From positions 1 to 12,085 of the forward strand of contig JAKAWN010000194.1 of NCBI GenBank assembly GCA_021827245.1: a stretch of DNA of 12,085 bases, given 5' to 3'. The first letter of the stretch is position 1, and each line of letters opens with the position of its first letter. This document shows, piece after piece, positions 8,115 through 12,085 of this stretch. A model generated the notes under the pieces. It was not told where the DNA came from and did not search any database. It worked only from the letters and a program-made list of their open reading frames with translations. The position numbers and the translations under genes are program-made. Source of the DNA: Acidobacteriota bacterium. GTDB lineage: Bacteria > Acidobacteriota > Terriglobia > UBA7540.

Positions 8115-8993
8115 TCATTGCCCCACGAACTCTGCTTTGATGGCTTGAGGGATGACCCCGGCCTCGAAGCCGCGGTCGAGCAAGGTTTGCACGGCTTGCC
8201 GCCCCTGTTCGCCGTAATCGAGAGTCCATTGGTTGACATACATTGAGACGAAATGTTCCGCCGTTGCCGGTTCGAGCCCGCGCGCGAATTGCATCGCGTA
8301 CTCCAAAGCTTCCTCGTGATGCTCCATGCCATAAACAATACTCGCCCGAAGCAGTTCGTTCGCCCGGTGAATGGTTTCCGGTTCGAGCGCGCGGCGGATC
8401 ACGTTTCCGCCCAGGGGCAGCGGTAATCCGGTCTCATTCCGCCACCAGATTCCCAGATCGACCATCTTGGAAAGCCCGTAACTTCCATAGGTCAGCTGGC
8501 CCTCGTGGATGATGACGCCGGCATCCGCTTCACCTTTGGCAACCTTGTCCAGGATTTCATCAAAGCGCGTCTCCACAGTTTCGATGTCGGGCTCGTAGAG
8601 ATGGAGCACCAGGTTTGCAGTGGTCTTCCTGCCGGGAATGGCGACGCTTTTTCCCTTGAGTCCCTCGCCTTGCAGGGAAGCGCGCGACACCACAATGGGG
8701 CCGTAGCCGTCGCCGAAGCTTGCCCCGGAAGACATCAGAAGGTAGCGGTTTGCCAGGTCCGCGTAAGCATGAAATGAAACCGCCGTGATGTCGTAAACTT
8801 CCTCGAGGGCTTTCCGGTTCAGCGTTTCAATATCTTCGAGCACGTGCGTGAAGGCCAGCTTGCCAGTCGGGATTTTCTTTGTCGCCAGCGCGTAAAACAT
8901 GAACGCGTCATCGGAATCGGGACTGTGCGCTAAGCTGAGTTCAACCACCGGCGAAGATGGCTTGGTTGTTTGCTCGATAGATCTTTGAAGCAT
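8115..8993 (-). CDS. mqnD: 1,4-dihydroxy-6-naphthoate synthase MqnD
   Basis: This is a menaquinone-biosynthesis enzyme of the futalosine pathway, which converts cyclic dehypoxanthine futalosine to 1,4-dihydroxy-6-naphthoate. The fold is the periplasmic-binding-like MqnA/MqnD family. SLAHSPDSDDAFMFYAL at 20-36 is the N-terminal substrate-loop signature. GDGYGPIVVS near 94-103 and IIHEGQLTYG at 161-170 follow; the HEG histidine (H163) is the conserved catalytic position of MqnD, and GLPLPLGG is at 189-196. I start it at ATG 8993, giving 292 residues, close to the family's usual length. The frame stays open upstream to an ATG at 9125, but that extra stretch has no family similarity and contains a promoter-like sequence. 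The rest of the futalosine pathway (mqnA, mqnB, mqnC, mqnE) is not in the window. Confidence 0.9.
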   Translation of the reverse strand: MLQRSIEQTTKPSSPVVELSLAHSPDSDDAFMFYALATKKIPTGKLAFTHVLEDIETLNRKALEEVYDITAVSFHAYADLANRYLLMSSGASFGDGYGPIVVSRASLQGEGLKGKSVAIPGRKTTANLVLHLYEPDIETVETRFDEILDKVAKGEADAGVIIHEGQLTYGSYGLSKMVDLGIWWRNETGLPLPLGGNVIRRALEPETIHRANELLRASIVYGMEHHEEALEYAMQFARGLEPATAEHFVSMYVNQWTLDYGEQGRQAVQTLLDRGFEAGVIPQAIKAEFVGQ

Positions 8994-9033
8994 TGTATCT
9001 CTTATGTCAGTGAGACAAGAATCAGGAACGGCC

Positions 9034-9062
9034 ATTTTACCACAACGGCAAACATCGCTCAA
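9034..9062 (-). promoter_or_regulatory. mqnD promoter
   Basis: On the minus strand, TTGAGC (9057-9062), 17 bases and TAAAAT (9034-9039) form a plausible sigma-70 promoter. It gives a 5' leader of about 34 bases to ATG 8993. It lies inside the longer upstream reading frame and so supports the shorter mqnD start. Confidence 0.55.
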
Positions 9063-9118
9063 TTGCGCTCGGAATCGGGTCGTCGTCGGAATGTGCGTTG
9101 CCGGTCCTGAATTTTTCA

Positions 9119-9142
9119 GGGGCACCCAAAGAGGCGTGCCCC
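9119..9142. other. hairpin between microprotein gene and mqnD
   Basis: GGGGCAC (9119-9125) and GTGCCCC (9136-9142) form a 7-base stem with a 10-base loop, 10 bases past the microprotein stop. There is no U-tract in the minus direction. It could be a weak terminator separating the microprotein from mqnD. Confidence 0.3.
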
Positions 9143-9152
9143 CGGGCTGGGG

Positions 9153-9284
9153 CTATCCACTCAGCGAGCGGATAGCTGCGACTACACCAAGGATCAAAGA
9201 GGCTTTCTGGAGAAAGTTCCAGAAGTCTCGCCAATCGCTTGGTGGTGGCTCAGGCTGTACAGTGCGTACAATTTGCATGTACAT
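9153..9284 (-). CDS. putative 43-residue single-pass membrane microprotein
   Basis: This short ORF encodes 43 residues, from MYMQIVRTVQPEPPPSDWRD to a C-terminal AAIRSLSG. Residues about 21-38 (FWNFLQKASLILGVVAAI) are mostly hydrophobic and could form one membrane helix. The N-terminal half is polar with a PEPPP turn. The main evidence that it is expressed is its ribosome-binding site: GAAAGGAGGT at 9291-9300, six bases before the ATG, is nearly a perfect anti-16S match. Two hairpins lie in its leader (9302-9320 and 9326-9359). It sits between mqnD and an IS1 element on the same strand. I do not recognise a family. A small membrane regulator or a hydrophobic toxin-like peptide are both possible, and neither is shown. 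Confidence 0.5.
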   Translation of the reverse strand: MYMQIVRTVQPEPPPSDWRDFWNFLQKASLILGVVAAIRSLSG

Positions 9285-9301
9285 AATGCCACCTCCTTTC
9301 T

Positions 9302-9320
9302 GCCGGACTTGCATTCCGGC
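9302..9320. other. small leader hairpin next to the microprotein ribosome-binding site
   Basis: GCCGGA and TCCGGC (6-base arms, 7-base loop) end one base before the GAAAGGAGGT of the microprotein gene. The stem could influence translation of that gene. Confidence 0.35.
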
Positions 9321-9325
9321 GGAAG

Positions 9326-9359
9326 CTGAGAAGCCCCGCTTCACAGCGGGGCTTCTCAG
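9326..9359. terminator. strong GC-rich hairpin, possible terminator
   Basis: The perfect 14-base arms CTGAGAAGCCCCGC and GCGGGGCTTCTCAG close a six-base loop. It lies between the transposase stop (9389) and the microprotein start. No U-tract follows on either strand, so intrinsic termination is uncertain. It could shield the downstream genes from IS transcription, or form a structured leader for the microprotein. Confidence 0.45.
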
Positions 9360-9388
9360 GGATGGAGCATACAGCAAATGGTGGCGGT

Positions 9389-10345
9389 CTAGACCATACG
9401 GGCCAGCCGATTAAGCCGCCTGTAAAAGCTCGGTAATTGTCCATACGTGATCCGTGATTCCCGCTTCCATTGCGGGGGTAGAGCGAAGCGTTTTATGAAT
9501 GCGGCAAAAGTTGTACCAAGCAAAATACAGGGCCAAAGCGGCATGGAGATTGGCCCATTTTTAGAGAACGCATTCGTCAAGCGGGTGAGCCTGCGAATCT
9601 GCATTCGCATAGTGAGATTTTGTCTTTCAACATGAGAAGTGCAAATCCTGCTAAGTTCTGGCTCTCCCCATTGTGGGACAGGCACAGCGTCCACCACGTC
9701 AGCGGGAGAGTAGCGATGTTCTCCATCGCGGGGAGAGGCGTAGACTTTCACCAGTTGGGCGAAGTCAACGCGAGTTCCAAGGCTGTAGTGAACGGCATCC
9801 ACATAGGGCTTAAATCCGTCCGTTGTGATTTGAAAATGTCCCTGTGTGGATTCGTTAACTTTCTCGGTAAAGGCGATGGTGTCTCTTGCCGTGCGCCGTC
9901 CAAGGTGCCAAGCAAGGACCAGCTTGTTATTTCGCTCGATGGCAACGAAGCAATAGGCATCCCCACGCAGGGGATCACCGCTGGCGTTGTTTTTTTCCTT
10001 GCAGCCCACAAATCCCCAGAGTTCGTCACATTGGACATCAGCCACGGGGATGTTGTGGATTCGTCCATTCAGAATCTTCTCGCACTTCTCCCCAATAAGA
10101 GCAAGCAGAGAAAGTATCGTCGTATGATGAAGGCCAGTGATGCGCTCCGCTGTGCTAATCGAGCATCCCTCACAGAGAAGCTCAATCGCCTTGGAAGCCT
10201 TTTCGACAGACGTGTACATGCTACCGAGCGGGGTAGCATGATCCTCAGTGAATGTCTTACGGCATTGATTGCAGCGGTAACGCTGAAGGCCGTTTCGGTG
10301 CTTTCCGAATTTCTTACAGCGGGTATTGCAGTTGTGACAGGTCAT
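9389..10345 (-). CDS. IS1-family transposase, single full-length ORF
   Basis: This 318-residue transposase begins with a zinc-finger-like segment (C3-x2-C6 and C25-x2-C28) typical of the InsA-like N-terminus of IS1 proteins. A helix-turn-helix-like segment follows near 55-85. The DDE catalytic triad is D107 (CDELWGFVG), D176 (TTDGFKPY) and E240 (HVERQNL). In classical IS1 the two halves are joined by programmed frameshifting; here they are one uninterrupted frame, as in several IS1 subgroups. The reading frame appears intact, so the element may be active. The ATG at 10345 is preceded by AAGAAAGG, which lies in the loop of a GTGAGCC/GGCTCAC stem (10347-10379) that could limit translation. Confidence 0.85.
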   Translation of the reverse strand: MTCHNCNTRCKKFGKHRNGLQRYRCNQCRKTFTEDHATPLGSMYTSVEKASKAIELLCEGCSISTAERITGLHHTTILSLLALIGEKCEKILNGRIHNIPVADVQCDELWGFVGCKEKNNASGDPLRGDAYCFVAIERNNKLVLAWHLGRRTARDTIAFTEKVNESTQGHFQITTDGFKPYVDAVHYSLGTRVDFAQLVKVYASPRDGEHRYSPADVVDAVPVPQWGEPELSRICTSHVERQNLTMRMQIRRLTRLTNAFSKNGPISMPLWPCILLGTTFAAFIKRFALPPQWKRESRITYGQLPSFYRRLNRLARMV

Positions 10346-10346
10346 C

Positions 10347-10379
10347 GTGAGCCTTGCCTTTCTTCGGCGATTGGCTCAC
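10347..10379 (-). promoter_or_regulatory. stem-loop enclosing the transposase ribosome-binding site
   Basis: GTGAGCC (10347-10353) pairs with GGCTCAC (10373-10379), and the AAGAAAGG ribosome-binding region is in the loop. The stem ends one base before the ATG. The same heptamer occurs once more at 10394-10400. Such stems can protect IS elements from outside transcription; that role is inferred. Confidence 0.4.
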
Positions 10380-10423
10380 AATGGAGTTTGGAAGGCTCAC
10401 TGCGAGCAATCGCTTTGAGTTTG

Positions 10424-10465
10424 GCCCTGCCGTCAGTTGGCGCTGACGGCGGGGCTTTCTTATTT
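10424..10465 (+). terminator. intrinsic-terminator-like hairpin
   Basis: GCCCTGCCGTCAG (10424-10436) pairs with CTGACGGCGGGGC (10443-10455), a 13-base stem with one G-T wobble and a 6-base loop, followed by TTTCTTATTT on the plus strand. That orientation would stop plus-strand transcription entering the winged-helix gene from the IS side. On the minus strand it lies four bases after that gene's stop but lacks a U-tract. Confidence 0.55.
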
Positions 10466-10945
10466 CCCCATGGTCTCAGAAGACCCCGCAGAGGCCTGCT
10501 TGGCGGTCATTCTTCTTCGGCGAATGGCGTAGCGCAGTCTTCTCTTGCCCTTGTAGTAGACGCTAAATCCTTCTGTTTCGGACTCGATTTCGCCCTTTTC
10601 TTCCAGTCTCTTCAGAATCCTATAAATGGACGCCATCGGGCTTTTGTATCCGGTCAGGTCGAAGCCTTTCTTCGAAAGCTCTTCCTTTACGTCATTTGCG
10701 GACATGCGATTTCGATAAGATTCGAACGTCCTTCTAATCGCGTCGGTAAATCCAAGTTGAGAGAGGTCATCAACATCAGGAGTTTTTCCGCAAAGGGGCA
10801 GCAAATTATTGATGGTCGCCCGCACATTTGCAGCCTCCTTTTCCAGCTCCGACTTGCGCGTTTCGAGGTCAGTCATTTCGCCCTCAATCTCCGCATATCT
10901 TCGTTGGAGTTTGGAGAGAAGTTCTTTGTATTCATCAATTCCCAT
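10460..10945 (-). CDS. coiled-coil plus winged-helix DNA-binding protein, leaderless start
   Basis: I start this protein at ATG 10945 (161 residues, MGIDEYKELL). The frame is open to an earlier ATG at 10978, but the promoter at 10956-10985 overlaps that stretch, so the longer form cannot be made from it. Residues about 4-48 have heptad-like hydrophobic spacing and high charge, consistent with a coiled coil for dimerisation. Residues about 65-132 (FTDAIRRTFES, SANDVKEELSKKGFDLTGY, SPMASIYRILKRLEEKGEIE, then a beta-strand pair) fit a winged helix-turn-helix. The C-terminus carries the basic KGKRRLRYAIRRRR (132-145). This suggests a transcriptional regulator, perhaps autoregulatory through the dyads in its own promoter. 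The exact family is not identified. It lies divergently from a small ORF, between two IS elements. Confidence 0.7.
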   Translation of the reverse strand: MGIDEYKELLSKLQRRYAEIEGEMTDLETRKSELEKEAANVRATINNLLPLCGKTPDVDDLSQLGFTDAIRRTFESYRNRMSANDVKEELSKKGFDLTGYKSPMASIYRILKRLEEKGEIESETEGFSVYYKGKRRLRYAIRRRRMTAKQASAGSSETMGK

Positions 10946-10955
10946 AACAGGAGGT

Positions 10956-10985
10956 AGTATAGACATGTCTACAGACATTTGTCAA
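10956..10985 (-). promoter_or_regulatory. near-consensus promoter giving a leaderless mRNA
   Basis: On the minus strand, a perfect TTGACA (10980-10985), an 18-base spacer and TATACT (10956-10961) precede ATG 10945 by only ten bases. Transcription would start about four bases before the ATG. No Shine-Dalgarno exists in that space, so translation is expected to be leaderless. Confidence 0.65.
10961..10984. promoter_or_regulatory. operator-like AGACA/TGTCT dyad array
   Basis: Four alternating half-sites lie at 10961 (AGACA), 10966 (TGTCT), 10973 (AGACA) and 10980 (TGTCA). They make a perfect 10-base palindrome (10961-10970), a second dyad with a 2-base spacer (10966-10977) and an imperfect third (10973-10984). 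They fill the promoter spacer, touch the -35 box and cover the start codon of the divergent small ORF. Confidence 0.55.
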
Positions 10986-11102
10986 GAACCAAATGAGATT
11001 AAACAAGACATTTCTTGGGATACAGCGATTTCAGACGCCAAAGAGCAGATTAGGCTGGAACAAGCAAAGATAGGAAGATGTCCCAAGTACCGTTGGAGGT
11101 GA
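10965..11102 (+). CDS. divergent small protein, probably truncated by the IS256 insertion
   Basis: This 45-residue ORF starts at ATG 10965 with GGAGG at 10950-10954, ten bases upstream. It reads MSTDICQEPNEIKQDISWDT and continues with a charged helical segment (AISDAKEQIRLEQAKIGR) before a short, unrelated-looking tail CPKYRWR. The helix ends exactly where the IS256-side sequence GATGTCCCAAG begins (about 11078). I infer that the natural C-terminus was displaced by the insertion and the last residues are IS-derived. It is transcribed away from the winged-helix gene and its start codon lies inside the operator-like dyads, so the two are probably co-regulated. I recall short proteins with a similar WxxAxxDAKxQI pattern in soil bacteria, but cannot name a family. 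Confidence 0.45.
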   Translation: MSTDICQEPNEIKQDISWDTAISDAKEQIRLEQAKIGRCPKYRWR

Positions 11103-12085
11103 GCGGCGGCTCGGTTCATATTACGCGACCTCCTGTTGAAGTGACACCTCTTTTCGTCCTAAGGCCGCCTTCAGCATCCACAAGTCCCGGTAACCCATAA
11201 TTCTGCGGAAGTTGTTTTCCGTCATCAGCAAGGCCGCAGCGGCCCAGCGCAGCACCATCTTGCCATCGCGCCAGCGGCAGACCTTGCGAGTGCGCAGACG
11301 GACACCGCTATGCGGGCTTTCAATCACGTTGGTGGACACCAGGCAGCGGGACAAGCTCGGCGACAAACCCAGCCGGCTGACCGTGAACATCTCCGCCAAA
11401 CCTTCGCGCAAGCTCGCGGCGGCGCTGGGATATTCGCGTTCCAGCCATTCCGCCTGCTTCTCCAACCGCGCCATCCCCTCCTTCGCCGGAAGCCGGAAGG
11501 CTGCCCGCATCGCCGCTTTCGTTTGCTCCTTCAGATGCTCCGGCAAGTAACCCATCACGTTCTCCAGCTTGTGCTGGCGGCACCTTTGCACCGGATTGTC
11601 CACCCCGAAGACCGCGTTAATCGCCGCGCGCAAAGCCTTCGAACCGTCGATCACGAACAAGTATTTCCGATCCGTCTTCAACCCCCGCCCCACCAAGTCT
11701 TCCAGCAGCCCTTGGGACACCGTCCGATTCTCGCTGGCGCCTTCCGCAATGCCCAGAACGTGCTTCCGGCCCCTTTCATCCACGCCCACCGCTACCAGCA
11801 CGTGATGCTCGCCAAAGATCACCCCGTCCAGATAAAGGACCAGCAGATCCATCTCCTCCAGACGCCGCCCACACAGGCGTTTTAATTCTTCCTCGCTCGC
11901 TTCCAGGGCCTCGCGACTGACGCTCGACCGTGACACCCCCACCGTCTCCGCCATCTCCGGCAGCACGGCCCGATACTGCCGCGTCGAGACTCCACGCAGC
12001 AGAATTTCCAGCATGCGGCTGCCCAATTCCTCCCCCCTCCGCATCGCTTCGTAAGCGGGAATCGGAACCTCGCCCTCTTTCCCCG
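11078..12085 (-). mobile_element. IS256-family insertion sequence, partial
   Basis: The element is identified by its transposase. Its left end is placed near 11078, where the small ORF loses its helical pattern; the sequence there reads GATGTCCCAAGTACCGTTGG. The right end is beyond the window, so terminal inverted repeats and the target duplication cannot be compared. Confidence 0.55.
11121..12085 (-). CDS. IS256-family (Mutator-type) transposase, N-terminus beyond the window
   Basis: The frame stays open past the internal ATG at 12044 to the right edge, adding GEVPIPAYEA-type sequence. The true start therefore lies outside and about 320 C-terminal residues are visible. Counting from ATG 12044, the DDE residues are D73 (LYLDGV), D133 (VIDGSKALR) and E242 (STNVIES). 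The family C-x2-H signature is C155-RQ-H158. SVSREALEAS near 41-50 is part of the DNA-binding region preceding the catalytic core. The frame is intact within the window and the C-terminal helical region is complete, ending in LQQEVA. This supports a recently active element that is consistent with the truncated neighbour at 10965-11102. Confidence 0.9.
   Translation of the reverse strand, partial: GKEGEVPIPAYEAMRRGEELGSRMLEILLRGVSTRQYRAVLPEMAETVGVSRSSVSREALEASEEELKRLCGRRLEEMDLLVLYLDGVIFGEHHVLVAVGVDERGRKHVLGIAEGASENRTVSQGLLEDLVGRGLKTDRKYLFVIDGSKALRAAINAVFGVDNPVQRCRQHKLENVMGYLPEHLKEQTKAAMRAAFRLPAKEGMARLEKQAEWLEREYPSAAASLREGLAEMFTVSRLGLSPSLSRCLVSTNVIESPHSGVRLRTRKVCRWRDGKMVLRWAAAALLMTENNFRRIMGYRDLWMLKAALGRKEVSLQQEVA

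Larger units (their letters stand above)
9360..10400 (-). mobile_element. IS1-family insertion sequence, ends approximate
   Basis: A roughly 1-kb element is built around one DDE transposase. I could not fix its ends. The region left of the transposase stop (GGAGCATACAGCAAATGG, from about 9364) and the sequence before its start (on the minus strand GTGAGCCTTCCAAACTCC, from 10400) show only a weak partial inverted match, and no target duplication is convincing. The boundaries given are estimates bracketed by the two GC-rich hairpins at 9326-9359 and 10424-10455. Confidence 0.55.

Noticed and set aside
9004..9414. A 136-codon plus-strand open frame between mqnD and the IS1 element
   Set aside because: It runs opposite the mqnD promoter, the microprotein gene and a perfect hairpin, and has no ribosome-binding site or family motif.
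9620..10957. A 445-codon open frame on the plus strand spanning the IS1 transposase and the winged-helix gene
   Set aside because: It is antisense to two genes with clear domain motifs (zinc finger, DDE triad, winged helix) on the minus strand, crosses the hairpin between them, and shows no recognisable domain or ribosome-binding site.
10961..10984. LexA or BlaI/MecI-type operator
   Set aside because: The half-site AGACA/TGTCT does not match the known LexA (CTGT or GAAC type) or BlaI/MecI (TACA/TGTA) spacing and sequence, so the dyads are reported only as an unassigned operator-like array.
1..12085. CRISPR arrays, tRNA or rRNA genes
   Set aside because: I found no regularly spaced direct repeats and no cloverleaf or rRNA-like segments on either strand by reading.

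Overview
This is a chromosomal window, most plausibly from an Acidobacteriota-like soil bacterium or a related Gram-negative lineage. That placement is inferred from the gene mix: futalosine-pathway menaquinone synthesis (mqnD), citramalate-dependent isoleucine synthesis (cimA), Tat-exported sulfatase and glycosidase-like proteins, a stand-alone core-type MetE, and a moderately GC-rich base composition. No rRNA or marker gene is present to confirm it.

Left part (1-4762). A Tat-signal protein resembling (alpha/alpha)6-barrel glycosidases runs off the left edge on the minus strand. It diverges from cimA on the plus strand. cimA ends in a terminator-like hairpin and converges on a minus-strand Tat-exported arylsulfatase/N-sulfoglucosamine-sulfohydrolase-type enzyme, which has its own good promoter and Shine-Dalgarno sequence. 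The two exported proteins suggest breakdown of sulfated polysaccharide. cimA is a solitary amino-acid biosynthesis gene.

Middle part (4763-9125). A minus-strand cluster reads mqnD, a MetE N-half-like protein without the zinc ligands, a core MetE with all four zinc ligands, and a YajR-like MFS transporter. The two MetE-like genes overlap by four bases (ATGA), and the MFS gene follows after 35 bases. mqnD has a promoter-like sequence about 34 bases before the start I prefer, which argues against the longer upstream reading frame.

Right part (9126-12085). This is an accessory, IS-invaded stretch. It holds a 43-residue putative single-pass membrane microprotein with a near-perfect Shine-Dalgarno sequence, an IS1-family transposase bracketed by GC-rich hairpins, and a coiled-coil plus winged-helix DNA-binding protein. 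That protein has a near-consensus promoter (TTGACA-18-TATACT) only ten bases from its ATG, which implies a leaderless mRNA. The promoter spacer is filled with AGACA/TGTCT dyads that look like an operator. Divergent from it is a small ORF with a good Shine-Dalgarno sequence, apparently cut short by an IS256-family element that runs off the right edge. The divergent pair, its dyad-filled promoter and the IS insertions on both sides are the least explained part of the window.
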